NCBI GenBank assembly: GCA_964397305.1
Contig: CAYNIP010000022.1
Coordinates: 6,626-70,625, forward strand
Source of the DNA: JAAUTY01 sp964397305
GTDB lineage: Bacteria; Cyanobacteriota; Cyanobacteriia; Cyanobacteriales; Spirulinaceae
Reading direction: 5' to 3'
DNA: 64,000 nucleotides
Position numbers and translations under genes: made by a program. This document shows positions 26,516 to 34,770 of this stretch, piece by piece; the first letter of the stretch is position 1; each line of letters starts with the position of its first letter. The notes below the pieces were generated by a model, which had not been told where the DNA came from, ran no database searches, and saw only the letters and a list, made by a program, of their open reading frames with translations.

Positions 26516-27463
26516 CTAGAAAATACGACCGAGCCGTTCGCGCAACTCGGTTGCGGCCGCTTTTAAGTGCTCTGGAGTATGTCCAGTTGTCTCAATGGAG
26601 ACAGCCATTTTCGCCTTCTCGCTGTCGCATAAATGCAGCCATAAAACTTTGCGACCATCATCGAGATCGCGCGGTGAGCCTTTAACGGCATTCTTGGGAG
26701 CAGAAAAGGCTTGTTGATCGAAGCGAACTAAATCAACCCAGGGCAAATCTTTCAGGATCTGAGCGACTTTTTTCCAACTTTTGGGGCGATGGTGGCCTTG
26801 TTTTTCTGCTTGGAGTTGAAGCACTTGATCGCGCGATCGCCCGGATTCTGGCAAGGTGGCGCGGGAATAGCTCTTGACCTCAGGTTGTCCGCTGGTGTTG
26901 ATATAGGGTAAATACACCAAGGCTTTGTAGGCTTCGTGAATGTAGCATACTGGTACGCCAAGGGCATTGCCAACGAGCCCCATAACCATGGTTTGCGCCT
27001 TGAAGCCCCCTGTGGCCGCGAGCGTCACGAGCCCGCTCTCTTGAGCTTGCTTGATGTGCTGTCGCAGGAGCTTGGCCATTTGCTCCAGGGGAGAGCCAGC
27101 TTCATCCAACTCGTAGTTAATATCGGGAATGGGCTCGATATTGACCTGCTGCTGTCCGAGCTGTTCCTGAAAATAGACTTGCAGGACTTCAGCGCATTCT
27201 TGCCCGGATTCTGTCGCGGAGTAGAGCAGGAGGAGGCGATCACTCGGCTCTGGGTCAAGTCGCCACAATGTGTTGGTTTCGGCGCTGATCAGCTCCAGTT
27301 CAGCAGTCTGCATCCAAGCTAGCGGTTCTTCTGGAGTCGCGAAAATTCGACAGTCCTCAAACTTATCTTTACGCGCAACCCAGGGACGCTTTTTCTCGTT
27401 GGGGAGGTCGCGATCGCCGTTGGTACGCAGGGATGTGCCGACAGTCATGATAATGGTTTGCAT
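26516..27463 (-). CDS. orphan CARF-domain protein (APE2256-type CRISPR-associated family)
   Basis: A 315-residue protein with a Rossmann-like CARF sensor of the kind that binds cyclic oligoadenylate in type III CRISPR-Cas. The signatures are TVGTSLRTNGD (7-17), LAATGGFKAQ (148-157) and YIHEAYKALVYLP (174-186), which match the APE2256 family of putative CRISPR-associated proteins (TIGR02619, from memory). Residues about 205-315 form a basic C-terminal domain (KSWKKVAQIL, GRKVLWLH, ETTGHTPEHLKAA) that I do not recognise; it could be a small RNase such as a RelE-like fold. No cas gene or CRISPR array is in the window. Start 27463 (MQTIIMTVG) is chosen because the CARF fold begins there. Confidence 0.75.
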   Translation of the reverse strand: MQTIIMTVGTSLRTNGDRDLPNEKKRPWVARKDKFEDCRIFATPEEPLAWMQTAELELISAETNTLWRLDPEPSDRLLLLYSATESGQECAEVLQVYFQEQLGQQQVNIEPIPDINYELDEAGSPLEQMAKLLRQHIKQAQESGLVTLAATGGFKAQTMVMGLVGNALGVPVCYIHEAYKALVYLPYINTSGQPEVKSYSRATLPESGRSRDQVLQLQAEKQGHHRPKSWKKVAQILKDLPWVDLVRFDQQAFSAPKNAVKGSPRDLDDGRKVLWLHLCDSEKAKMAVSIETTGHTPEHLKAAATELRERLGRIF

Positions 27464-28078
27464 GGGTTTTATATAGCCTGACTTAATTGCAGTAAAAACT
27501 CGCAAGAATTTCGTATTTCCTTGGCAGAATTTGCCGTATAATACAATAATTCTTCAACGACTTATTGAATGCGATTGGGATTCAATTCAAATCCATAGCA
27601 ATGAATAACGACAGGGCGAAATCCTCGATACTAATTAAGTAGACTAGGGTTGGTGCTGTGGACTATATTATAACGAACCGTTGCCACGATCGAATCCCAG
27701 CGTCAGCAAGGGTTTTGGGTTGATCAGCCCAATGGTTCTAGTGCTGCAATTCTAGCCTGACCTACTTAACAGCATCATCCGGTAGAGCAGGCGTTGCAGC
27801 CCTGACATAGATTTTAAGTCCGTCAGCTAGACAAGTTGCGATCTCTTAAAACTCTGGCTCTTCGGCACTTGGTATGTAAACTCAATCAAAACTCAAGCCT
27901 GAGATGCTTGCTGTGTAAAGATTTTAGGTTTCTAAACACTTGATTAGGGCGCAAAATCGCTGGAAACCATGCCAGGAGCAGAATTCAGCGATTTTTACCA
28001 TACTAAGTACTGAAGAACTAAAACTCTTTATTGAGGCAAATTATTGCCTGAAGGCATTGGCCTCAGGCCCGGTTAGTA
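27464..28078. other. AT-rich gene-free region upstream of the CARF gene
   Basis: About 615 bases, visibly more AT-rich than the surroundings (for example TATATTATAACG near 27664), with no supportable ORF. It should hold the CARF promoter on the minus strand; the TATATAAA-like sequence just before the start is a candidate. The rest may be decayed sequence. Confidence 0.45.
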
Positions 28079-28161
28079 CGGAGAGGGTGGGATTCGAACC
28101 CACGGACCTTGCAGTCATCCGATTTCAAGTCGGACGCAATCGACCACTCTGCCACCTCTCC
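28079..28161 (-). tRNA. tRNA-Ser (anticodon UGA)
   Basis: On the minus strand the gene starts GGAGAGGTGGCAGAGTGGTC and ends in CCTCTCC plus discriminator G. The acceptor stem is GGAGAGG/CCTCTCC and the anticodon stem TCCGA/TCGGA surrounds loop CTTGAAA, giving UGA. The variable arm is long (class II) and the T-arm is GTGGGTTCGAATCCCAC. No CCA is encoded. Confidence 0.95.
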
Positions 28162-28477
28162 CGGAGTTGCTGGAACCATAGCGCTAACGATCCATGATAG
28201 CAAGCGGTGCTCGCTCCCTCGCAGCCCTGGCGGGGGGAATTGGCTCTAAACTGGAGGATGGATTCCAGGGTTGCAGCTCCTCCCAGCTCCCTCTCCTAAG
28301 GCGGTCTACTCGGTACATACGTCTTCGGTCCCCTGCTCCCCAAAATGGGCGCGGGGGATGAGCAGAAAGCCGGAACCGTAAGGGTTTCAGGACCGATGGG
28401 TACCCAGTCGCCCACGCTGGGGAGAGCAATTGAGGGTGAGTGCTGCTCGACTGGGCCTATTCCTCTAGTTGCTTGCC
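28162..28477. other. gene-free stretch with degenerate repeat sequence
   Basis: About 315 bases. CCCCTGCTCCCCAAAATGGG and GCGCGGGGGATGAG near 28332-28363 resemble a decayed copy of the CTGCTCCCAAGCTGGGAGCAG family. No gene is supported. Confidence 0.4.
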
Positions 28478-29749
28478 ATGTCCGCTACTATCGCGCTCAT
28501 TGCCCATGACTCTAAAAAGCCGGATATTGTCAGCTTGGCCCAGCGCCATGCTCCCGTGCTCCGGCGCTACCACCTGATCGCGACGGGGACGACCGGCCAG
28601 CGGCTCCTGGAGCAAACGGAGTTAACCGTGGAGCGGTTGCTCTCGGGACCCCTGGGGGGCGATGCTCAGATCGCGGCGCGGGTGGCGGTTGGGGAAGTGC
28701 GGGCTGTGATTTTTCTCATCGATCCCCTCTATGCCCAGCCCCATGAGCCGGATATCCGAGCCCTGCTGCGGGTTTGTGAGGTGCATGATGTGGCGATCGC
28801 CACCAACCTAGTCACCGCCGACATTGTGCTGGGCCACCTAGCCCGCTTGCGGCGGGCGGTGCTGATCTTCAACCCCGCCACCGGGAGCGATCGCGCCAGC
28901 CAGGACTTACAACTGCTCCAGGACCAGCTCGGACCTCACCTGAACCTGCAAGTCCAGGAAACCACCCTAGAACTGGGAGCGGCCATTCTTGCCCGGGAGG
29001 CTCGGGAGGCCGAAGCCGACCTAGTGATCGCGGCTGGGGGTGATGGCACGGTCTCGGCGGTGGCCGGGGAACTGTTGGAGAGCGGGATTCCCCTAGGGAT
29101 CATTCCCCGGGGCACGGCCAATGCGTTTGCGGCGGCCCTGGGCTTTCCTAAGCTCAACCCCCTCCGCAGCGCCTGCCAGCTCATCTTGCAGGGTCACACC
29201 CGGGTCATCGACGCCGCCCGCTGCAATGGCAAGCCGCTGATTTTGCTGGCGGGCATTGGCTACGAGGCAGAAGTTGTGGCGAAAACGACTCGCGAGCTGA
29301 AGGATCAATGGGGAGTGCTGGCCTACTTGATGTCCGGCTGGCAGCAGCTCAAGGAGCAGGAACTGTTCCAGGCGGCGATCACGGTCGGGGAGCGCACCTA
29401 CGAGGTGGAAGCTGGGGCGATCGCCGTGGCCAATGCTGCCCCCGCTACCTCGTTCCTCGCCCAGGGGACGGGGGAGGTCGTGCTGGATGATGGCCTGCTG
29501 GATGTCACGGTGGCGACGGTCCAGAGCCGCATCCAGGCGGTGACGGCGATGGCGGAAATGTTGGGAGCAGCCCTAGTCAAAGGGGATGTGGGGAACCCCC
29601 AGGTTCGTCACAGCCGGGTGTCTCACCTGCGAATCGAAACCCAGCCGCCCCAGAAAGTGGTGGTCGATGGCGACTTGATCGGCACCACGCCGGTCACACT
29701 GGAGTGTTTGCCCCAGAGTTTGGTCGTCTTTGCGCCGCCTGAGGCCTAG
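28478..29749 (+). CDS. methylglyoxal synthase fused to a diacylglycerol/lipid kinase domain
   Basis: A 423-residue bifunctional-looking protein. Residues 1-120 resemble methylglyoxal synthase, which converts dihydroxyacetone phosphate to methylglyoxal: IALIAHDSKK (His10), GPLGGDAQ (Asp62), DPLYAQPHEPDIRALL (Asp82, His89). All the usual active-site positions are present. Residues about 125-423 are a DAGK/YegS-like kinase with FNPATGSD, AGGDGTVSAVAGELL (GGDGT at 187-191) and RGTANAFA (211-218). The kinase would phosphorylate a lipid or a related substrate. The start ATG 28478 is chosen over an upstream TTG because MGS begins there. Whether both activities exist is inferred. Confidence 0.88.
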   Translation: MSATIALIAHDSKKPDIVSLAQRHAPVLRRYHLIATGTTGQRLLEQTELTVERLLSGPLGGDAQIAARVAVGEVRAVIFLIDPLYAQPHEPDIRALLRVCEVHDVAIATNLVTADIVLGHLARLRRAVLIFNPATGSDRASQDLQLLQDQLGPHLNLQVQETTLELGAAILAREAREAEADLVIAAGGDGTVSAVAGELLESGIPLGIIPRGTANAFAAALGFPKLNPLRSACQLILQGHTRVIDAARCNGKPLILLAGIGYEAEVVAKTTRELKDQWGVLAYLMSGWQQLKEQELFQAAITVGERTYEVEAGAIAVANAAPATSFLAQGTGEVVLDDGLLDVTVATVQSRIQAVTAMAEMLGAALVKGDVGNPQVRHSRVSHLRIETQPPQKVVVDGDLIGTTPVTLECLPQSLVVFAPPEA

Positions 29750-29826
29750 GGGGCTTCAGCCGTGGGATTCAGGCCGCCGCGAAAGTGGTAAGATACCGCA
29801 GTAAGGTTGTTTCCCCCTACTGTCCT

Positions 29827-30576
29827 GTGGTCTCGCCGCGTAAGCCACTGCTACTGTCTCTGCGATCGCCCGCCCTAGCGGACTTCGAGCGGCACGTCCA
29901 TCGCTGGCTGGGCCCCCGGCCCTCGGGGCGGTTGCTCCTCTGGGGTGGGAGCGCCGCCGGAACCCTCACCCTCCTGGCCTGGAACTGGAAGTTGGTGCTC
30001 GCCACCGGCCTGGGTATGATCGCCATGCGGGGAGCCTATAGCCTGCAAACCCAGCCTTGGTCCCGCTACTGGGCGCAATTCTATAACTATTGGCAGCGAC
30101 CCCAGCGGCAATTGGTGATCGCCGTGGGGGCTGGTAGTTTCGCCACCCTGGGGGCCTACGTCGCCCTCACGGTCTGGGTGCAAGCGCCGAACCGTTGGCT
30201 CGCGGTGGGGGCGATCGCCCAGAGCAGCGCGACCCTCCTCACCCTCGCGCTCCTGGCCTGGCAACTGGCCGGCCGCCACCTCAGCCAAGACCATGAGCGC
30301 TATGAACGGCTGCTCCTGGCCCTGACCCAGCCCCAACCCCTACAACGCCTGATCGCTGTCCGCCAGTTGCGGCAACTGAGCCCCGCCCTGACCTCCGAGC
30401 AGCGCCAGCAGCTACGCGAATACTTCCGCCTACTCCTCTCGGATGAGCCCCAGGAACGGGTGCGGGCTGCGCTCTTGGATAACCTGCGCGACTTGGATGA
30501 TCCCCGCCCAGCGTCGCCGCTGCAAATGCCCTTGACCTTGGAGCGATCGCCCCAAGGCCTCCGTGAACCCCGCTAG
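29827..30576 (+). CDS. conserved cyanobacterial membrane protein with helical-repeat C-terminus
   Basis: About 249 residues with three or four hydrophobic segments (LLLWGGSAAGTLTLLAW, LVLATGLGMIAMRGAYSL, LVIAVGAGSFATLGAYVALT, ATLLTLALLAWQLAG), then a soluble part with HEAT/armadillo-like helices (RLIAVRQLRQLSPALTSEQR, ERVRAALLDNLRDLDDP). Function unknown. No ATG start exists: the frame can begin at GTG 29785 or GTG 29827. The latter is preferred because the extra segment looks like promoter sequence (TAAGATACC). It lies 78 bases after the MGS/kinase gene and 15 bases before the pilin-like gene. Confidence 0.65.
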   Translation: MVSPRKPLLLSLRSPALADFERHVHRWLGPRPSGRLLLWGGSAAGTLTLLAWNWKLVLATGLGMIAMRGAYSLQTQPWSRYWAQFYNYWQRPQRQLVIAVGAGSFATLGAYVALTVWVQAPNRWLAVGAIAQSSATLLTLALLAWQLAGRHLSQDHERYERLLLALTQPQPLQRLIAVRQLRQLSPALTSEQRQQLREYFRLLLSDEPQERVRAALLDNLRDLDDPRPASPLQMPLTLERSPQGLREPR

Positions 30577-30591
30577 TCCAGGGATTTCCTC

Positions 30592-31143
30592 ATGACCCAT
30601 GAGCCCAACGACTTTGCCCCCGAGCCTGCCGCTGCCCCCGAGCCCGCCCAGGGAAACACGGCCCTTAAAATCGGGCTGATCGTTGGCGGTCTCGGCTGTG
30701 GCTGCCTGGGGCTGATCGGGGTAGGGCTCATCGCGGCGATCACCCTGCCGTCCTTCCTCAGTTCCGCCAACCGCGCCCGCGAGTCAGAAGCCCGTCTCAA
30801 GGTCGCATCCTTGGCTCGGGCCCAACAGGCCTACTTCCTCGAGCGGGGGGAGTTCGCCACAACTCCAGAGCCTCTGGGGCTCAGCCTGCCGCTCGAGGGA
30901 GAACACTACCGCTACAGCCTCGAAGTCGCCGGGGAGGGCGTGACGGTTCGGGCGGTCCCGCAAATCGAGGGGCTCCGGGGCTATGTCAGCGGCGTATTTG
31001 CGATGGGAACTCCGGGAGATTCCATCACCATCACCGGCCTTTGTGAAACGGAGACCCCCACGGTTGAGCCTCCCCCCGCCCCGACCTGGGAACCCGGCGA
31101 GCCGCCGCAGGTGCTCTGTGGGCCTGGAACCCGATCGCGCTAA
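30592..31143 (+). CDS. type IV pilin-like G/H family protein
   Basis: A 183-residue protein with a long Pro/Ala-rich cytosolic head, a Gly-rich transmembrane helix (LIVGGLGCGCLGLIGVGLIAAI, residues about 26-47), then LPSFLSSANRARESEARLK and LARAQQAYFLERGEFATT, the conserved core of cyanobacterial pilin-like G and H proteins. It lacks a short leader and the classical GF-T-E prepilin cleavage site, so it may be an unprocessed membrane-anchored member. A C-terminal Pro-rich tail follows a Cys at about 151. The gene is 15 bases after the membrane protein gene and is probably co-transcribed with it. Confidence 0.75.
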   Translation: MTHEPNDFAPEPAAAPEPAQGNTALKIGLIVGGLGCGCLGLIGVGLIAAITLPSFLSSANRARESEARLKVASLARAQQAYFLERGEFATTPEPLGLSLPLEGEHYRYSLEVAGEGVTVRAVPQIEGLRGYVSGVFAMGTPGDSITITGLCETETPTVEPPPAPTWEPGEPPQVLCGPGTRSR

Positions 31144-31148
31144 CCCGC

Positions 31149-31340
31149 TTAAAAGTCTCCCAGCTCGCCCCGAGGCGAGAGGCGACGACTAACGACAAAG
31201 CCAATGGGGCGCTCGAGGGCCAGCATTCGCTCAGCCTTGCCCGCATCGGCTGGACTGACGGACAAATCGGCTAGCACAAAACTGAGCGCGACGGTGCAGA
31301 TCACGCTCAAACAAAGGTTGCACAGAAAAATTGTGGTCAT
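31149..31340 (-). CDS. small single-helix membrane protein, hypothetical
   Basis: A 63-residue frame from ATG 31340 (MTTIFLCNLC) with one clear transmembrane helix, LCLSVICTVALSFVLADLSV, and a basic C-terminal tail (RPIGFVVSRRLSPRGELGDF). GGAG lies about 12 bases before the start. It ends 5 bases from the pilin-like gene in convergent orientation. No family is recognised. It is less GC-biased in sequence than the shadow frames, which supports a real gene. Confidence 0.45.
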   Translation of the reverse strand: MTTIFLCNLCLSVICTVALSFVLADLSVSPADAGKAERMLALERPIGFVVSRRLSPRGELGDF

Positions 31341-31719
31341 GGTAGGGTCTCCAGCAGCAGCCCTGAGCAAGCCAGCAGCCTATCATTGTCAGGGGCAGCC
31401 CACCGGCCGAGAGCCTTGTCCCCTCTAGAGTAAGCGAGGGTGATTTTCAAAAACAGGGTAGCTCTACCAGAATCGCAAGTTCCAGGGGCCGCCGCCTTGT
31501 CCGCAATTCCTCCCAGGAACTCAGGCCCAATCGACCGCGCCTAGGGTCGAAAGCGTCAGAATCGAGACTTTCCCCGCAACGCGAGGCGATCGCCCGGCAC
31601 AACAAAAATCCCGGCCCGTAGTTGCGCTTCAGCGCTCCCCGTCAGCCAGCCCAAGCAGGACACAACCCAACAACACCAGCCTTGCCCAAGCCTCCCGCGA
31701 CCCAAATCCCGGTCCCGTC
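31341..31719. other. gene-free stretch
   Basis: About 380 bases between the small membrane protein gene and tatA, both on the minus strand. GC-rich frames on the plus strand here are Pro/Ser-rich shadows. Nothing else is seen. Confidence 0.35.
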
Positions 31720-31902
31720 TCAAAGCTCCTCGCTCTCAGGCTCCTCGGCGGGCTCCTCGTTGGAGGGCTTGCCGAGTTCTTCCTTAAAGCCGCGCAGGGT
31801 CTTGCCAAGCGCACTGCCTAGCTCGGGGATCTTCTTGGGACCAAAAATCAAGAAGCCCAGGGCCGCAATGATCGCCACTTCAGGCCAACCGAGACCGAAC
31901 AT
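31720..31902 (-). CDS. tatA: twin-arginine translocase TatA/E family subunit
   Basis: A 60-residue membrane protein of the Sec-independent export system for folded proteins. It shows the TatA pattern: a short N-terminal helix WPEVAIIAALGFLIFGPKKI with the FGPKK hinge, then an amphipathic helix ELGSALGKTLRGFKEELG and an acidic tail (EEPAEEPESEEL). TTGGAGGC lies upstream, and the ATG at 31902 is the likely start; an in-frame TTG at 31920 is part of that ribosome-binding sequence. A longer TatA paralogue is at 44192-44512. tatC is not in the window. Confidence 0.9.
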   Translation of the reverse strand: MFGLGWPEVAIIAALGFLIFGPKKIPELGSALGKTLRGFKEELGKPSNEEPAEEPESEEL

Positions 31903-32003
31903 AGAAATTCTTGCCTCCAATTCAGGCGTGCTCGTATTGACAAGCTCGCCAAGTCAGCCTCAGTATAACGTTATCAGTCCCTCGCTCGGCTTACCTTCAC
32001 CCT

Positions 32004-32759
32004 ATGCCTGCTATCCCCCACGAATCGACCTCCTCTAGCTTGCGTGCCGATCAGCACCCCTTGATTCAACAATTGGCGGCTGCTATTGTGGCGACTTGGG
32101 AGCAACACCTGGACCTGTCGCCTTACCCGCTGCCCGAGGAGTTTGGCTATGTTGAGGGGCGGCTTGAGGGCGATCGCCTGCGGATCGAGAACTGCTGCTA
32201 CCAGAGCCGGGAATTTCGCAAGCTGCACCTCGAGCTGGCCAAGGTTGGAACTGTGCTGGATATTCTGCACTGCGTCATGTTTCCCCGCCTGGATTACGCG
32301 CTGCCGATGTTTGGCTGTGACCTGGTGGGGGGCCGGGGCCGCATCAGCGCGGCGATCGCCGACCTCTCCCCCACCCAAGCCGATCGACAACTCCCCGCCG
32401 CCTATCGCGCCGCCCTCGCCCGTCCCGCCGCGCCAGGCTTTTCCCAAGTGCGCGACTTGCCCGCCTGGGGGGATATTTTTTCTGACTACTGCCTCTTTGT
32501 GCAGCCAGCGGATCAAGCGGAGGAAGCCCTGTTTCTCCAGCACACCCAAGGCCTGCTAACCACCCATTGCCAACTCGCGATCCAGACCCCGGCCCTGGCG
32601 ACGGCGGCCGAGCGGGAGGCCAACTTAGCCGGCCAACACCATTACTGCACCCAGCAGCAGCAAAACGATAAGACGCGCCGGGTCCTGGAAAAGGCCTTTG
32701 GAGCCGACTGGGCCGAGCACTACATGACGACGGTGCTCTTTGACATTCCCTCAGCTTGA
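32004..32759 (+). CDS. pcyA: phycocyanobilin:ferredoxin oxidoreductase
   Basis: PcyA reduces biliverdin IXalpha to phycocyanobilin with electrons from ferredoxin, supplying the chromophore of phycobilisomes and phytochromes. The 251-residue length is normal. Conserved blocks are IENCCYQS, FRKLHLELAK, LHCVMFPRLDYALPMFGCDLV and DIFSDYC. The known catalytic Glu, His and Asp fall at Glu77, His89 and Asp106, each one residue after the Synechocystis numbers. Several Met starts are close; 32004 is used because it preserves the full N-terminus. It lies between the divergent tatA and the convergent ABC-F gene. Confidence 0.96.
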   Translation: MPAIPHESTSSSLRADQHPLIQQLAAAIVATWEQHLDLSPYPLPEEFGYVEGRLEGDRLRIENCCYQSREFRKLHLELAKVGTVLDILHCVMFPRLDYALPMFGCDLVGGRGRISAAIADLSPTQADRQLPAAYRAALARPAAPGFSQVRDLPAWGDIFSDYCLFVQPADQAEEALFLQHTQGLLTTHCQLAIQTPALATAAEREANLAGQHHYCTQQQQNDKTRRVLEKAFGADWAEHYMTTVLFDIPSA

Positions 32760-33013
32760 GAGAGCAGCCCAGATGAGCAACGCTCACCCCCGGCTCGTCT
32801 CTCCGCCCCCCTAGGGAGACAATCCCCTCAAACCCAGACTTCAGCAGGGATCGAGCGCGAAGACCCCGTCCCTCCTCGCCGCCCTTGTGTTGGCCGCCCT
32901 CGTTTTGGTACAGGGTCTCGCGGTCGGGGCAAGGTTCACACCAGCCCGGGTCCTGCCCGGAGCGAGCCGGGCGGTTCGCAGCCAGGGCAGGGGGCGGCGG
33001 AGGGTTCTTGACC

Positions 33014-34741
33014 TCAGGACACCGCCGCTTTCTTTTGTTGCTTGCGAGCCTGCTCCTTCTCGCGCTGTTTGGCGCGCTTCGCCGCCTGCTTCGCTGCTTG
33101 CTCGTCTGCTGCTTGGCGCTGGTGTTCCTGCTCGCGTTCTTCCTCCAGCTTGTCCAAGTAGTAGTGGTAGTCGCCGCGATAGACCCGGAACTCGCCATCG
33201 CGGATCTCCACAATCTTGGTAGCGACTTGAGAGATGAAATAGCGGTCGTGGGAGACCAAGATCGCTGTGCCGTCGTAATGTTGGAGGGCATTTTCCAGCA
33301 TCTCTTTGGCCGGAATATCGAGGTGGTTGGTCGGCTCGTCCAGGATCAGCAGGTTGGCAGGCCGCAGCAACATCTTTGCTAGGGCGAGACGCGCTTTTTC
33401 ACCGCCGCTCAGGGCTGCCACGGGCTTGAACACCGTCTCGCCGCTGAACAGGAACCGCCCCAACAGGGTTCGCACCTCCTCATTTTTCCAGTCCGGCACT
33501 TCGTCGTGGATCGTGTCCAGGACGCGCTTGGTGAGATCCAGGGCTTCAGCTTGGTTTTGCTCGAAGTAGCCCGGAATCACATTATGCTTACCCAAGGCGA
33601 CCGTGCCTTCATCGTAGGGCTCCAGGCCCATGATGAAGCGGAGCAGGGTGGATTTGCCACAGCCATTGGGGCCGAGGAAGGCAATGCGATCGCCCCGCTC
33701 GATCAACAATTCCGCCCCCAAAAATAGAATCTTCTCGCCGTAGCTGTGAGTGAGATTCTGGATCTCCACCACCTCGCGGCCACTGCGGGGGGCCGGGGGA
33801 AAGCGGAAATGCAGAGCCCGCAGACTGGCCGTTGGCGCCTCGAGGACCTCCATTTTTTGCAACTGCTTTTCGCGACTTTTGGCCTGGGTGCTGCGGGTCG
33901 CGCTGGCCCGGAAGCGCTCCACGAACTGTTGCTGCTTGGCGATTTCTTTTTGCTGGCGCTCGTAGGTGCTCTGTTGCGTGGCTTGGGTCTCAACTTTTTG
34001 GGTCAAGTAGGCTGAGTAGTTGCCGAGGTAGGTGGTTGAAACCCCCCGCTCGGTCTCGACGATTTGGGTACAGAGGCGGTCGAGAAACTCGCGGTCATGG
34101 GAGACGATCACCATGGGCGTATTTAGGCCCTTGAGGTAAGTCTCCAGCCACTCAATGGTCTGCAAATCGAGGTGGTTGGTGGGCTCGTCCAAGAGCAGGA
34201 GGTCGGGATTTTGGAGCAGGATTTTCCCCAGTCCCATCCGCATCTGCCAGCCGCCGCTAAAGGCGCTGACGGGGCGATCGCCATCCTCCGGCTCAAACCC
34301 CAGCTCCGGCAAAATCTTCTCGATTTCTGCCTCCAGACTATAGCCCCCCAGGCCCTCGAACTGACGCTGGCAGCGATCCAGGTCGTGGATCAGGTCTTCC
34401 AACTGGTCTGGGTCGGCCGACTCCATGGCGTGGGTGACGTGGAGAATCTGGTCATGAATCTCCGCCGCTACGGCAAAGGCCCGCCACAGTTCCTCGCGCA
34501 CCGTGCGCCCATGCTCGACATCAAACTCTTGGCTCAGGTAGGCGACGTGGAGATCGGCCGGCCGGATGACTTCCCCCGCCGTGGGCTCGATATCGCCATT
34601 GATGATCTTCAACTGGGTCGATTTGCCCGCGCCATTGACGCCCACGAGGCCGATGCGATCGCCCGGCTTCACCTCCCAGGTGACATCTTTCAACACTTCG
34701 CCAGTGGGGTAAATCTTGCTGATTCGTTCGAGTCGCAACAT
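33014..34741 (-). CDS. ABC-F family ATPase (ribosome-associated)
   Basis: A 575-residue protein with two ABC ATPase domains and no transmembrane segments, the ABC-F type acting on the ribosome (EttA/Uup-like). The Walker A motifs are GVNGAGKST and GPNGCGKST, and the signatures are FSGGWQMR and LSGGEKAR. Both domains have LLLDEPTNHLDL or LILDEPTNHLDI. A charged Lys/Gln-rich interdomain linker and a C-terminal basic coiled coil (EEEREQEHQRQ, KRAKQREKEQARKQQKKA) are present. The Met at 34741 (MLRLERISKIYP) is chosen; the open frame upstream has no ABC features. The HAD phosphatase gene precedes it by 29 bases. Confidence 0.93.
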   Translation of the reverse strand: MLRLERISKIYPTGEVLKDVTWEVKPGDRIGLVGVNGAGKSTQLKIINGDIEPTAGEVIRPADLHVAYLSQEFDVEHGRTVREELWRAFAVAAEIHDQILHVTHAMESADPDQLEDLIHDLDRCQRQFEGLGGYSLEAEIEKILPELGFEPEDGDRPVSAFSGGWQMRMGLGKILLQNPDLLLLDEPTNHLDLQTIEWLETYLKGLNTPMVIVSHDREFLDRLCTQIVETERGVSTTYLGNYSAYLTQKVETQATQQSTYERQQKEIAKQQQFVERFRASATRSTQAKSREKQLQKMEVLEAPTASLRALHFRFPPAPRSGREVVEIQNLTHSYGEKILFLGAELLIERGDRIAFLGPNGCGKSTLLRFIMGLEPYDEGTVALGKHNVIPGYFEQNQAEALDLTKRVLDTIHDEVPDWKNEEVRTLLGRFLFSGETVFKPVAALSGGEKARLALAKMLLRPANLLILDEPTNHLDIPAKEMLENALQHYDGTAILVSHDRYFISQVATKIVEIRDGEFRVYRGDYHYYLDKLEEEREQEHQRQAADEQAAKQAAKRAKQREKEQARKQQKKAAVS

Positions 34742-34770
34742 GAGGATGCCTACAGTCCGCCGTAGCCACT

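Noticed and set aside
26104..28080. CRISPR array near the CARF gene
   Set aside because: No regularly spaced direct repeats with unique spacers were seen; the local repeats are palindromic MITE-type sequence.
32344..33291. 315-residue minus-strand frame across the end of pcyA and the ABC-F gene
   Set aside because: It overlaps two conserved genes and has no recognisable feature.
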